A stretch of 64,000 bases of DNA, taken from Cornus controversa (taxonomy: Eukaryota; Streptophyta; Magnoliopsida; Cornales; Cornaceae). The DNA lies in NCBI GenBank assembly GCA_026545225.1, contig CM048847.1, positions 1,922,001 through 1,986,000 on the forward strand. The letters run 5' to 3'. Below are positions 12,901 to 26,700 of the stretch, piece by piece (the first letter of the stretch is position 1; the number at the start of each line of letters is the position of its first letter). The notes beneath the pieces are model-generated. The model saw only the letters and a program-made list of their open reading frames with translations. It was not told the origin of the DNA and made no database searches. The position numbers were made by a program, and so were the translations under genes.

Positions 12901-15411
12901 AACCGTATGGTGCTTTGTTCCAAGTTCGACCGTTTGGACATCTAAAGGAAATAATTAGCAAGCTACCAACCATTTTAAACTTGTTTCATTTCAGTTGTTT
13001 TGATTCGAAAACCGCATTCCAAGAGAAGTCGTGCCATAATACTAATCGTACGCTGCTTTTTTCTAAATGAAACCATCAAAGTGTCCCAAAGAAACGACGA
13101 GCATGTCAATCCGATCTTCATCCGTGTTTGTTTGAGTTGTTCTGAGTCGAAAGAACACTTGCTTGCAATAATCAGGCATGACGACAACCGTATGGCGCTT
13201 TGTGCTAGAATTGACCATCTGGATGTCCGGAGGAATAGAGAATGACAAGAACGGTTTCGAACTTGTTTCGTTTGACTTGTCCTGATTCGAAAAGTCCCAA
13301 TCCACGTGAAATCGTGCCATACCTAGAATTATACGTTGCTTTATGCCAAATTCAACCGTCAGGATGTCCTGAATCGAAAAGAGTAATTCCATGCTGCACC
13401 CATGAATGATCACAACCGTATGGTGCTCTATGCCAACTTCAACCATCTGGACAAGTAAAAGAAACAATTCCCAAGCTATCGATGATTTTAAACAAGTTTA
13501 GTTTGAGTTGTTCTGATTCAAAAACCCATTCCTTGAGAAGTCGTGCCATAATCAGAATCGTAAGTTTCTTTTTTCCAAATTAGACCAACAAAACATCCAA
13601 AAGAAGTGACGAACATGTCAATCCGATCTTCATCACAACCATATGGTGCTTTGTTCCAAGTTCGACCGTTTGGACATCTAAAGGAAACAATTAGCAAGCT
13701 ACCAACCATTTTAAACTTGTTTCATTTGAGTTGTTTTGATTCGAAAACCGCATTCCAAGAGAAGTCATGCCATAATACTAATCGTACGCTGCTTTTTTCT
13801 AAGTGAAACCATCAATGCGTCCCAAAGAAACGACGAGCATGTCGATCCGATCTTCATCCAAGTTTGTTTGAGTTGTTCTGAGTCGAAAAGAACAATTGCT
13901 TGCAATAATCAGGCATGACGACAACCGTATGGCGCTTTGTGCTAGAATTGACCATCTGGATGTTCAGAAAAATAGAGAATGACAACAACGGTTTCGAACT
14001 TGTTTCGTTTGACTTGTCCTGATTTGAAAAGTTCAATCCACGTGAAATCGTGCCATACTTAGAATTATACATTGCTTTATGCCAAATTCAACCATCAGGA
14101 CGTCCTGAATCAAAAATAGTAATTCCTTGCTGCACTCATGAATGATCACAACCGTATGGTGCTCTATGCCAACTTCAACCATCTAGAAAAGTAAAAGAAA
14201 CAATTCCCAAGCTATCGAGGATTTTAAACAAGTTTAGTTTGAGTTGTTCTGATTCAAAAACCCGTTCCTTGAGAAGTCGTGCCTTAATCAGAATTGTAAG
14301 TTTCTTTTTTCCAAATTACACCATCAAAGCATCCAAAAGAAGTGACGAACATGTCAATCCGATCTTCATCACAACCGTATGGTGCTTTGTTCCAAGTTCG
14401 ACCGTTTGGACATCTAAAGGAAACAATTAGCAAGCTACCAACCATTTTAAACTTGTTTCATTTGAGTTGTTTTGATTCGAAAACCGCATTCCAAGAGAAG
14501 TCGTGCCATAATACTAATCGTACGCTGCTTTTTTCTAAATGAAACCATCAAAGCGTCCCAAAGAAACGACGAGCATGTCAATCCGATCTTCATCCGTGTT
14601 TGTTTGAGTTGTTCTGAGTCGAAAGAACACTTGCTTGCAATAATCAGGCATGACGACAATGTGAGTTGCGCGGTGCGGAAGCAGTTTAGTTAATTTAGAG
14701 TGAGATGCTAATCCTTAGACCTAGAGGGGGGTGAATAGGTCATCTTGCCCAATTTTTATGATTGATTAATTACCCACAATTATTATCAATTAAGCATCCA
14801 AACCAATCACAAAATAAATAAAGCAAGTAAGGAAAGGTTAGAGATGACACCAGGAATTTTACGTGGAAACCCAAGATGGGAAAAACCACGGGGGTGAGGC
14901 AGAAACCCCAGAGAAACCAATCCACTATCTCGAAGCAAAGTACACCAGACTCTGTCCCAGACTCACACCCACTCCACTCTGACAAGAACTTGATGCGGAA
15001 CACCTCAGGCTTACAATTGCGACAACACGTCCAACTGCAGCAGACTCCCGGCTAACGTCACAATTCTTCCAGAAGGGTTGCTGAAAGAACACAAATACTC
15101 CGCAAGTATTTTGTTCCCTTCGTAGTGATCGTTTCTCTTCCTCTTCAGATAAAATCTTGTAGTTTGAAGGAACCACCTCTGCTGCTCTTGATCAACCTTT
15201 GTAGACTGATGATGTCTTGAAGATTCCGTTGATCAGATGAAGAAGAACATCACAACTTAAACACTCCGTGTGTGTGTGGTCTCAAAAATAAAAATCATTG
15301 AAGATTTTCTCTCATAAATTCCTCTTTTAGCTCTCAAAAATATATTCCTGGTTCTGAATATTAAATCATTGAGTTCCTCATCTCTATCTTGAAGATTGAA
15401 GCATAAAGAGG

Positions 15412-15419
15412 TATTTATA
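15412..15419 (-). promoter_or_regulatory. Putative TATA box of the copia-like LTR
   Basis: The minus strand reads CCTTATAAATACCTC, a good match to the plant TATA consensus. It lies 473 bp from the inferred 5' end of the LTR, giving a U3 of about 0.5 kb. The same octamer lies 752-759 bp from the left edge of the other eight copies. Promoter activity is inferred only. Confidence 0.5.
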
Positions 15420-15544
15420 AGGTTTAGAATCCTTAGTCTACTTGGAAAACAAGTTTAAAACACCTAAGGAAAGTTTTAAAGAAGTTTTGGTTGACTAGGA
15501 AATCAATTCGGATCAAAAAGGAAATTTTCGCGCATGTCAGCCAA

Positions 15545-15655
15545 GTCGGACCGGTCCTAAAAATTGGGGACGGGTGGGACTTTTCAGACATGTACAAAAT
15601 CAAAAGTCCCGAGATAAGTTGGACCGGTCCTCATTTTTGGGGACCGGTGGGACTT
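15545..15655 (-). promoter_or_regulatory. Duplicated 38-bp motif with GGACCGGTCC palindromes in U3
   Basis: Two 38-bp direct repeats (15545-15582 and 15618-15655) are 73 bp apart. Each contains the perfect palindrome GGACCGGTCC, then GGGGAC..GGTGGGACTT. They sit upstream of the putative TATA box in the minus-strand reading, where U3 enhancer repeats of LTR retrotransposons usually lie. All nine LTR copies carry them at the same offsets, with small changes. Confidence 0.5.
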
Positions 15656-15891
15656 AGCAAAAACTCAATTTTAACTTTTAAAGCATATTTTCCAAGTCCT
15701 AAGCCCACCAAACTTCAAAACATAGTGTCCTCACTCACATACCTGTTCTAAGTGATGTCCTCATCAAATCCACGGTATCGAGACACCTTTCGTTCAGCTC
15801 CGAAGATCGAGACACAAGATCTAACAAAAATTACAACTCGATCAACAAGTTTTGACACCGAAATTTGCCAATTAAAATTATATATCTCACA

Positions 15892-18800
15892 GACAACCGT
15901 ATAGCGCTTTGTGCTAGAATTGACCATCTAGATGTCCAGAAGAATAGAGAATGACAAGAACGGTTTCGAACTTGTTTCGTTTGACTTGTCCTGATTCGAA
16001 AAGTCCCAATCCACGTGAAATCGTGCCATACCTAGAATTATACGTTGCTTTATGCCAAATTCCACCGTCAGGATGTCCTAAATCGAAAACAGTAATTCCA
16101 TGCTGCACCCGTGAATGATCACAACCGTATGGTGCTCTATGCCAACTTCAACCATCTGGACAAGTAAAAGAACAATTCCCAAGCTATCGATGATTTTAAA
16201 CAAGTTTAGTTTGAGTTGTTCTGATTCAAAAACCCATTCCTTGAGAAGTCGTGCCATAATCAGAATCGTAAGTTTCTTTTTTCCAAATTAGACCATCAAA
16301 GCATCCAAAAGAAGTGACGAACATGTCAATCCGATCTTCATCACAACCGTATGGTGCTTTGTTCCAAGTTCGACCGTTTGGACATCTAAAGGAAATAATT
16401 AGCAAGCTACCAACCATTTTAAACTTGTTTCATTTCAGTTGTTTTGATTCAAAAACCGCATTCCAAGAGAAGTCATGCCATAATACTAATCGTACGCTGC
16501 TTTTTTCTAAATGAAACCATCAAAGTGTCCCAAAGAAACGACGAGCATGTCAATCCGATCTTCATCCGTGTTTGTTTGAGTTGTTCTGAGTCGAAAGAAC
16601 AATTGCTTGCAATAATCAGGCATGACGACAACCGTATGGCGCTTTGTGCTAGAATTGACCATCTGGATGTCCAAAAGAATAGAGAATGACAAGAACGGTT
16701 TCGAACTTGTTTCGTTTGACTTGTCCTGATTCAAAAAGTCCCAATCCACGTGAAATCGTGCCATACCTAGAATTATACGTTGCTTTATGCCAAATTCAAC
16801 CGTCAGGATGTCCTGAATCGAAAAGAGTAATTCCATGCTGCACCCATGAATGATCACAACCGTATGGTGCTCTATGCCAACTTCAACCATCTGGACAAGT
16901 AAAAGAAACAATTCCCAAGCTATCGATGATTTTAAACAAGTTTAGTTTGAGTTATTCTGATTCAAAAACCCATTCCTTGAGAAGTCGTGCCAAAATCAGA
17001 ATCGTAAGTTTCTTTTTTCCAAATTAGACCAACAAAACATCCAAAAGAAGTGACGAATATGTCAATCCGATCTTCATCACAACCATATGGTGCTTTGTTC
17101 CAAGTTCGACCGTTTGGACATCTAAAGGAAACAATTAGCAAGCTACCAACCATTTTAAACTTGTTTCATTTGAGTTGTTTTGATTCAAAAACCGCATTCC
17201 AAGAGAAGTCATGCCATAATACTAATCGTACGCTGCTTTATTCTAAATGAAACCATCAATGCGTCCCAAAGAAACGACGAGCATGTCGATCCGATCTTCA
17301 TCCATGTTTGTTTGAGTTGTTCTAAGTCGAAAAGAACAATTGCTTGCAATAATCAGGCATGACGACAACCGTATGGCGCTTTGTGCTAGAATTGACCATC
17401 TGGATGTTCAGAAAAATAGAGAATGACAACAACGGTTTCGAACTTGTTTCGTTTGACTTGTCCTGATTTGAAAAGTTCAATCCACGTGAAATCGTGCCAT
17501 ACTTAGAATTATACATTGCTTTATGCCAAATTCAACCATCAGGACGTCCTGAATCAAAAATAGTAATTCCTTGCTGCACTCATGAATGATCACAACCGTA
17601 TGGTGCTCTATGCCAACTTCAACCATTTAGAAAAGTAAAAGAAACAATTCCCAAGCTATCGAGGATTTTAAACAAGTTTAGTTTGAGTTGTTCTGATTCA
17701 AAAACCCATTCCTTGAGAAGTCGTGCCTTAATCAGAATCGTAAGTTTCTTTTTTCCAAATTACACCATCAAAGCATCCAAAAGAAGTGACGAACATGTCA
17801 ATCTGATCTTCATCACAACCGTATGGTGCTTTGTTCCAAGTTCGACCGTTTGGACATCTAAAGGAAACAATTAGCAAGCTACCAACCATTTTAAACTTGT
17901 TTCATTTCAGTTGTTTTGATTCGAAAACCGCATTCCAAGAGAAGTCGTGCCATAATACTAATCGTACGCTGCTTTTTTCTAAATGAAACCATCAAAGTGT
18001 CCCAAAGAAACGACGAGCATGTCAATCCGATCTTCATCCGTGTTTGTTTGAGTTGTTCTGAGTCGAAAGAACACTTGCTTGCAATAATCAGGCATGACGA
18101 CAACCGTATGGCGCTTTGTGCTAGAATTGACCATCTGGATGTCCGGAGGAATAGAGAATGACAAGAACGGTTTCGAACTTGTTTCGTTTGACTTGTCCTG
18201 ATTCGAAAAGTCCCAATCCACGTGAAATCGTGCCATACCTAGAATTATACGTTGCTTTATGCCAAATTCAACCGTCAGGATGTCCTGAATCGAAAAGAGT
18301 AATTCCATGCTGCACCCATGAATGATCACAACCGTATGGTGCTCTATGCCAACTTCAACCATCTGGACAAGTAAAAGAAACAATTCCCAAGCTATCGATG
18401 ATTTTAAACAAGTTTAGTTTGAGTTGTTCTGATTCAAAAACCCATTCCTTGAGAAGTCGTGCCATAATCAGAATCGTAAGTTTCTTTTTTCCAAATTAGA
18501 CCAACAAAACATCCAAAAGAAGTGACGAACATGTCAATCCGATCTTCATCACAACCATATGGTGCTTTGTTCCAAGTTCGACCGTTTGGACATCTAAAGG
18601 AAACAATTAGCAAGCTACCAACCATTTTAAACTTGTTTCATTTGAGTTGTTTTGATTCGAAAACCGCATTCCAAGAGAAGTCATGCCATAATACTAATCG
18701 TACGCTGCTTTTTTCTAAGTGAAACAATCAATGCGTCCCAAAGAAACGACGAGCATGTCGATCCGATCTTCATCCAAGTTTGTTTGAGTTGTTCTGAGTC

Positions 18801-21800
18801 GAAAAGAACAATTGCTTGCAATAATCAGGCATGACGACAACCGTATGGCGCTTTGTGCTAGAATTGACCATCTGGATGTTCAGAAAAATAGAGAATGACA
18901 ACAACGGTTTTGAACTTGTTTCGTTTGACTTGTCCTGATTTGAAAAGTTCAATCCACGTGAAATCGTGCCATACTTAGAATTATACATTGCTTTATGCCA
19001 AATTCAACCATCAGGACGTCCTGAATCAAAAATAGTAATTCCTTGCTGCACTCATGAATGATCACAACCGTATGGTGCTCTATGCCAACTTCAACCATCT
19101 AGAAAAGTAAAAGAAAAAATTCCCAAGCTATCGAGGATTTTAAACAAGTTTAGTTTGAGTTGTTCTGATTCAAAAACCCGTTCCTTGAGAAGTCGTGCCT
19201 TAATCAGAATTGTAAGTTTCTTTTTTCCAAATTACACCATCAAAGCATCCAAAAGAAGTGACGAACATGTCAATCCGATCTTCATCACAACCGTATGGTG
19301 CTTTGTTCCAAGTTCGACCGTTTGGACATCTAAAGGAAACAATTAGCAAGCTACCAACCATTTTAAACTTGTTTCATTTGAGTTATTTTGATTCGAAAAC
19401 CGCATTCCAAGAGAAGTCGTGCCATAATACTAATCGTACGCTGCTTTTTTCTAAATGAAACCATCAAAGTGTCACAAAGAAACGACGAGCATGTCAATCC
19501 GATCTTCATCCGTGTTTGTTTGAGTTGTTCTGAGTCGAAAGAACAATTGCTTGCAATAATCAGGCATGACGACAACCGTATGGCGCTTTGTGCTAGAATT
19601 GACCATCTGGATGTCCAAAAGAATAGAGAATGACAAGAACGGTTTCGAACTTGTTTCGTTTGACTTGTCCTGATTCGAAAAGTCCCAATCCACGTGAAAT
19701 CGTGCCATACCTAGAATTATACGTTGCTTTATGCCAAATTCAACCGTCAGGATGTCCTGAATCGAAAAGAGTAATTCCATGCTGCACCCATGAATGATCA
19801 CAACCGTATGGTGCTCTATGCCAACTTCAACCATCTGGACAAGTAAAAGAAACAATTCCCAAGCTATCGATGATTTTAAACAAGTTTAGTTTGAGTTATT
19901 CTGATTCAAAAACCCATTCCTTGAGAAGTCGTGCCAAAATCAGAATCGTAAGTTTCTTTTTTCCAAATTAGACCAACAAAACATCCAAAAGAAGTGACGA
20001 ATATGTCAATCCGATCTTCATCACAACCATATGGTGCTTTGTTCCAAGTTCGACCGTTTGGACATCTAAAGGAAACAATTAGCAAGCTACCAACCATTTT
20101 AAACTTGTTTCATTTGAGTTGTTTTGATTCAAAAACCGCATTCCAAGAGAAGTCATGCCATAATACTAATCGTACGCTGCTTTATTCTAAATGAAACCAT
20201 CAATGCGTCCCAAAGAAACGACGAGCATGTCGATCCGATCTTCATCCATGTTTGTTTGAGTTGTTCTGAGTCGAAAAGAACAATTGCTTGCAATAATCAG
20301 GCATGACGACAACCGTATGGCGCTTTGTGCTAGAATTGACCATCTGGATGTTCAGAAAAATAGAGAATGACAACAACGGTTTCGAACTTGTTTCGTTTGA
20401 CTTGTCCTGATTTGAAAAGTTCAATCCACGTGAAATCGTGCCATACTTAGAATTATACATTGCTTTATGCCAAATTCAACCATCAGGACGTCCTGAATCA
20501 AAAATAGTAATTCCTTGCTGCACTCATGAATGATCACAACCGTATGGTGCTCTATGCCAACTTCAACCATTTAGAAAAGTAAAAGAAACAATTCCCAAGC
20601 TATCGAGGATTTTAAACAAGTTTAGTTTGAGTTGTTCTGATTCAAAAACCCATTCCTTGAGAAGTCGTGCCTTAATCAGAATCGTAAGTTTCTTTTTTCC
20701 AAATTTCACCATCAAAGCATCCAAAAGAAGTGACGAACATGTCAATCCGATCTTCATCACAACCGTATGGTGCTTTGTTCCAAGTTCGACCGTTTGGACA
20801 TCTAAAGGAAACAATTAGCAAGCTACCAACCATTTTAAACTTGTTTCATTTCAGTTGTTTTGATTCGAAAACCGCATTCCAAGAGAAGTCGTGCCATAAT
20901 ACTAATCGTACGCTGCTTTTTTCTAAATGAAACCATCAAAGTGTCCCAAAGAAACGACGAGCATGTCAATCCGATCTTCATCCGTGTTTGTTTGAGTTGT
21001 TCTGAGTCGAAAGAACACTTGCTTGCAATAATCAGGCATGACGACAACCGTATGGCGCTTTGTGCTAGAATTGACCATCTGGATGTCCGGAGGAATAGAG
21101 AATGACAAGAACGGTTTCGAACTTGTTTCGTTTGACTTGTCCTGATTCGAAAAGTCCCAATCCACGTGAAATCGTGCCATACCTAGAATTATACGTTGCT
21201 TTATGCCAAATTCAACCGTCAGGATGTCCTGAATCGAAAAGAGTAATTCCATGCTGCACCCATGAATGATCACAACCGTATGGTGCTCTATGCCAACTTC
21301 AACCATCTGGACAAGTAAAAGAAACAATTCCCAAGCTATCGATGATTTTAAACAAGTTTAGTTTGAGTTGTTCTGATTCAAAAACCCATTCCTTGAGAAG
21401 TCGTGCCATAATCAGAATCGTAAGTTTCTTTTTTCCAAATTAGACCAACAAAACATCCAAAAGAAGTGACGAACATGTCAATCCGATCTTCATCACAACC
21501 ATATGGTGCTTTGTTCCAAGTTCGACCGTTTGGACATCTAAAGGAAACAATTAGCAAGCTACCAACCATTTTAAACTTGTTTCATTTGAGTTGTTTTGAT
21601 TCGAAAACCGCATTCCAAGAGAAGTCATGCCATAATACTAATCGTACGCTGCTTTTTTCTAAGTGAAACCATCAATGCGTCCCAAAGAAACGACGAGCAT
21701 GTCGATCCGATCTTCATCCAAGTTTGTTTGAGTTGTTCTGAGTCGAAAAGAACAATTGATTGCAATAATCAGGCATGACGACAACCGTATGGCGCTTTGT

Positions 21801-22520
21801 GCTAGAATTGACCATCTGGATGTTCAGAAAAATAGAGAATGACAAGAACGGTTTCGAACATGTTTCGTTTGACTTGTCCTGATTCGAAAAGTCCCAATCC
21901 ACGTGAAATCGTGCCATACCTAGAATTATACGTTGCTTTATGCCAAATTCAACCGTCAGAATGTCCTGAATCGAAAAGAGTAATTCCATGCTGCACCCAT
22001 GAATGATCACAACCGTATGGTGCTCTATGCCAACTTCAACCATCTGGACAAGTAAAAGAAACAATTCCCAAGCTATCGATGATTTTAAACAAGTTTAGTT
22101 TGAGTTATTCTGATTCAAAAACCCATTCCTTGAGAAGTCGTGCCAAAATCAGAATCGTAAGTTTCTTTTTTCCAAATTAGACCAACAAAACATCCAAAAG
22201 AAGTGACGAACATGTCAATCCGATCTTCATCACAACCATATGGTGCTTTGTTCCAAGTTCGACCGTTTGGACATCTAAATGAAACAATTAGCAAGCTACC
22301 AACCATTTTAAACTTGTTTCATTTGAGTTGTTTTGATTCGAAAACCGCATTCCAAGAGAAGTCGTGCCATAATACTAATCGTACGCTGCTTTTTTCTAAA
22401 TGAAACCATCAAAGCGTCGCAAAGAAACGACGAGCATGTCAATCCGATCTTCATCCGTGTTTGTTTGAGTTGTTCTGAGTCGAAAGAACACTTGCTTGCA
22501 ATAATGAGGCATGACGACAA
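15892..22520 (+). repeat. Satellite array, segment 2 (9 units)
   Basis: The segment is 6629 bp, which is 9 x 736 plus the 5-bp duplication. It opens with the right half of the interrupted B block (GACAACCGTATAGCGC) and a C'' block. C and C' blocks then alternate with a 1472-bp spacing (12382, 13854, then 17322, 18770 and 20242). A one-base loss (GAACAATTCC for GAAACAATTCC) near 16170 is shared with the segment after LTR copy 2. The last unit, around 21760-21900, joins a C'-type B block to a C-type block and is 737 bp long. It looks like a crossover product. No gene is seen. Confidence 0.95.
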
Positions 22521-23752
22521 TGTGAGTTGCGCGGTGCGGAAGCAGTTTAGTTAATTTAGAGTGAGATGCTAATCCTTAGACCTAGAGGGGGGTGAATAGG
22601 TCATCTTGCCCAATTTTTATGATTGATTAATTACCCACAATTATTATCAATTAAGCATCCAAACCAATCACAAAATAAATAAAGCAAGTAAGGAAAGGTT
22701 AGAGATGACACCAGGAATTTTACGTGGAAACCCAAGATGGGAAAAACCACGGGGGTGAGGCAGAAACCCCAGAGAAACCAATCCACTATCTCGAAGCAAA
22801 GTACACCAGACTCTGTCCCAGACTCACACCCACTCCACTCTGACAAGAACTTGATGCGGAACACCTCAGGCTTACAATTGCGACAACACGTCCAACTGCA
22901 GCAGACTCCCGGCTAACGTCACAATTCTTCCAGAAGGGTTGCTGAAAGAACACAAATACTCCGCAAGTATTTTGTTCCCTTCGTAGTGATCGTTTCTCTT
23001 CCTCTTCAGATAAAATCTTGTAGTTTGAAGGAACCACCTCTGCTGCTCTTGATCAACCTTTGTAGACTGATGATGTCTTGAAGATTCCGTTGATCAGATG
23101 AAGAAGAACATCACAACTTAAACACTCCGTGTGTGTGTGGTCTCAAAAATAAAAATCATTGAAGATTTTCTCTCATAAATTCCTCTTTTAGCTCTCAAAA
23201 ATATATTCCTGGTTCTGAATATTAAATCATTGAGTTCCTCATCTCTGTCTTGAAGATTGAAGCATAAAGAGGTATTTATAAGGTTTAGAATCCTTAGTCT
23301 ACTTGGAAAACAAGTTTAAAACACCTAAGGAAAGTTTTAAAGAAGTTTTGGTTGACTAGGAAATCAATTCGGATCAAAAAGGAAATTTTCGCGCATGTCA
23401 GCCAAGTCGGACCGGTCCTAAAAATTGGGGACGGGTGGGACTTTTCAGACATGTACAAAATCAAAAGTCCCGAGATAAGTTGGACCGGTCCTCATTTTTG
23501 GGGACCGGTGGGACTTAGCAAAAACTCAATTTTAACTTTTAAAGCATATTTTCCAAGTCCTAAGCCCACCAAACTTCAAAACATAGTGTCCTCACTCACA
23601 TACCTGTTCTAAGTGATGTCCTCATCAAATCCACGGTATCGAGACACCTTTCGTTCAGCTCCGAAGATCGAGACACAAGATCTAACAAAAATTACAACTC
23701 GATCAACAAGTTTTGACACCGAAATTTGCCAATTACAATTATATATCTCACA
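22521..23752 (-). mobile_element. Solo LTR, Ty1/copia-like, copy 2 of 9
   Basis: This copy has 1232 bp, TGTGAG...CTCACA ends and GACAA at both sides (22516-22520, 23753-23757). Orientation and insertion base are identical to copy 1. It starts 7861 bp after copy 1 (9 x 736 + 1237). The left-flank satellite carries the GCGTCGCAAAG variant, shared with copies 4 to 7. Confidence 0.82.
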
Positions 23753-26700
23753 GACAACCGTATAGCGCTTTGTGCTAGAATTGACCATCTGGATGTCCAG
23801 AAGAATAGAGAATGACAAGAACGGTTTCGAACTTGTTTCGTTTGACTTGTCCTGATTCGAAAAGTCCCAATCCACGTGAAATCGTGCCATACCTAGAATT
23901 ATACGTTGCTTTATGCCAAATTCCACCGTCAGGATATCCTAAATCGAAAACAGTAATTCCATGCTGCACCCGTGAATGATCACAACCGTATGGTGCTCTA
24001 TGCCAACTTCAACCATCTGGACAAGTAAAAGAACAATTCCCAAGCTATCGATGATTTTAAACAAGTTTAGTTTGAGTTGTTCTGATTCAAAAACCCATTC
24101 CTTGAGAAGTCGTGCCATAATCAGAATCGTAAGTTTCTTTTTTCCAAATTAGACCATCAAAGCATCCAAAAGAAGTGACGAACATGTCAATCCGATCTTC
24201 ATCACAACCGTATGGTGCTTTGTTCCAAGTTCGACCGTTTGGACATCTAAAGGAAATAATTAGCAAGCTACCAACCATTTTAAACTTGTTTCATTTCAGT
24301 TGTTTTGATTCAAAAACCGCATTCCAAGAGAAGTCATGCCATAATACTAATCGTACGCTGCTTTTTTCTAAATGAAACCATCAAAGTGTCCCAAAGAAAC
24401 GACGAGCATGTCAATCCGATCTTCATCCGTGTTTGTTTGAGTTGTTCTGAGTCGAAAGAACAATTGCTTGCAATAATCAGGCATGACGACAACCGTATGG
24501 CGCTTTGTGCTAGAATTGACCATCTGGATGTCCAAAAGAATAGAGAATGACAAGAACGGTTTCAAACTTGTTTCGTTTGACTTGTCCTGATTCGAAAAGT
24601 CCCAATCCACGTGAAATCGTGCCATACCTAGAATTATACGTTGCTTTATGCCAAATTCAACCGTCAGGATGTCCTGAATCGAAAAGAGTAATTCCAGGCT
24701 GCACCCATGAATGATCACAACCGTATGGTGCTCTATGCCAACTTCAACCATCTCGACAAGTAAAAGAAACAATTCCCAAGCTATCGATGATTTTAAACAA
24801 GTTTAGTTTGAGTTATTCTGATTCAAAAACCCATTCCTTGAGAAGTCGTGCCAAAATCAGAATCGTAAGTTTCTTTTTTCCAAATTAGACCAACAAAACA
24901 TCCAAAAGAAGTGACGAACATGTCAATCCGATCTTCATCACAACCATATGGTGCTTTGTTCCAAGTTCGACCGTTTGGACATCTAAAGGAAACAATTAGC
25001 AAGCTACCAACCATTTTAAACTTGTTTCATTTGAGTTGTTTTGATTCAAAAACCGCATTCCAAGAGAAGTCATGCCATAATACTAATCGTACGCTGCTTT
25101 ATTCTAAATGAAACCATCAATGCGTCCCAAAGAAACGACGAGCATGTCGATCCGATCTTCATCCATGTTTGTTTGAGTTGTTCTGAGTCGAAAAGAACAA
25201 TTGCTTGCAATAATCAGGCATGACGACAACCGTATGGCGCTTTGTGCTAGAATTGACCATCTGGATGTTCAGAAAAATAGAGAATGACAACAACGGTTTC
25301 GAACTTGTTTCGTTTGACTTGTCCTGATTTGAAAAGTTCAATCCACGTGAAATCGTGCCATACTTAGAATTATACATTGCTTTATGCCAAATTCAACCAT
25401 CAGGACGTCCTGAATCAAAAATAGTAATTCCTTGCTGCACTCATGAATGATCACAACCGTATGGTGCTCTATGCCAACTTCAACCATTTAGAAAAGTGAA
25501 AGAAACAATTCCCAAGCTATCGAGGATTTTAAACAAGTTTAGTTTGAGTTGTTCTGATTCAAAAACCCATTCCTTGAGAAGTCGTGCCTTAATCAGAATC
25601 GTAAGTTTCTTTTTTCCAAATTAGACCATCAAAGCATCCAAAAGAAGTGACGAACATGTCAATCCGATCTTCATCACAACCGTATGGTGCTTTGTTCCAA
25701 GTTCGACCGTTTGGACATCTAAAGGAAACAATTAGCAAGCTACCAACCATTTTAAACTTGTTTCATTTGAGTTGTTTTGATTCGAAAACCGCATTCCAAG
25801 AGAAGTCATGCCATAATACTAATCGTACGCTGCTTTTTTCTAAATGAAACCATCAAAGTGTCCCAAAGAAACGACGAGCATGTCAATCCGATCTTCATCC
25901 GTGTTTGTTTGAGTTGTTCTGAGTCGAAAGAACACTTGCTTGCAATAATCAGGCATGACGACAACCGTATGGCGCTTTGTGCTAGAATTGACCATCTGGA
26001 TGTCCGGAGGAATAGAGAATGACAAGAACGGTTTCGAACTTGTTTCGTTTGACTTGTCCTGATTCGAAAAGTCCCAATCCACGTGAAATCGTGCCATACC
26101 TAGAATTATACGTTGCTTTATGCCAAATTCAACCGTCAGGATGTCCTGAATCAAAAAGAGTAATTCCATGCTGCACCCATGAATGATCACAACCGTATGG
26201 TGCTCTATGCCAACTTCAACCATCTGGACAAGTAAAAGAAACAATTCCCAAGCTATCGATGATTTTAAACAAGTTTAGTTTGAGTTGTTCTGATTCAAAA
26301 ACCCATTCCTTGAGAAGTCGTGCCATAATCAGAATCGTAAGTTTCTTTTTTCCAAATTAGACCAACAAAACATCCAAAAGAAGTGACGAACATGTCAATC
26401 CGATCTTCATCACAACCATATGGTGCTTTGTTCCAAGTTCGACCGTTTGGACATCTAAAGGAAACAATTAGCAAGCTACCAACCATTTTAAACTTGTTTC
26501 ATTTGAGTTGTTTTGATTCGAAAACCGCATTCCAAGAGAAGTCATGCCATAATACTAATCGTACGCTGCTTTTTTCTAAGTGAAACCATCAATGCGTCCC
26601 AAAGAAACGACGAGCATGTCGATCCGATCTTCATCCAAGTTTGTTTGAGTTGTTCTGAGTCGAAAAGAACAATTGCTTGCAATAATCAGGCATGACGACA

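Larger units (their letters stand above)
1..14659 (+). repeat. Satellite array, segment 1 (about 19.9 units of 736 bp)
   Basis: This is uninterrupted head-to-tail satellite with a 736-bp period; for example, the block starting at 256 recurs at 992, 1728 and 2464. Units are nearly identical and differ by single bases. Three C-block forms are mixed: C (around 761), C' with an ACGTCCTGAATCAAAAATAG-type core (around 1570), and C'' with CCACCGTCAGG then CCTAAATCG (around 3045). The first 3.1 kb recurs 3680 bp downstream, including rare variants. Units carrying the CACTTGC plus TATAGCGC combination (2130-2160, 10950-10985) match both flanks of the LTR copies further right and are unoccupied versions of that site. 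No gene is seen. Confidence 0.96.
14660..15891 (-). mobile_element. Solo LTR, Ty1/copia-like, copy 1 of 9
   Basis: This 1232-bp element begins TGTGAG and ends CTCACA. It is flanked by the 5-bp direct repeat GACAA (14655-14659 and 15892-15896), which occurs once at the same place in uninterrupted satellite units. TG...CA ends with a 5-bp duplication are the signature of an LTR-retrotransposon terminus. No gag, pol or primer-binding site follows, so it is a solo LTR. Minus-strand polarity is inferred from a TATAAATA box (minus strand of 15412-15419) and from a downstream stretch resembling, from memory, conserved R/U5 sequence of plant copia LTRs (TTTCCACGTAAAATTCC on the minus strand near 14860). 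Copy 1 has private bases such as ATTAAAATT near its right end. Confidence 0.82.

Noticed and set aside
1..14659. CRISPR array
   Set aside because: Repeats are long and contiguous, with no unique spacers, in a plant nuclear context.
14770..15176. 77- and 83-codon minus-strand frames and an 86-codon plus-strand frame within each solo LTR
   Set aside because: The frames lie inside an LTR and have no retroelement protein motif. Their conservation reflects recent duplication of the whole LTR.
14660..15891. Reading the 1232-bp insert as a DNA transposon because of TGTGAG/CTCACA inverted ends
   Set aside because: The inverted match is only 6 bp. TG...CA ends, a 5-bp duplication and the U3-like TATA layout fit an LTR better.
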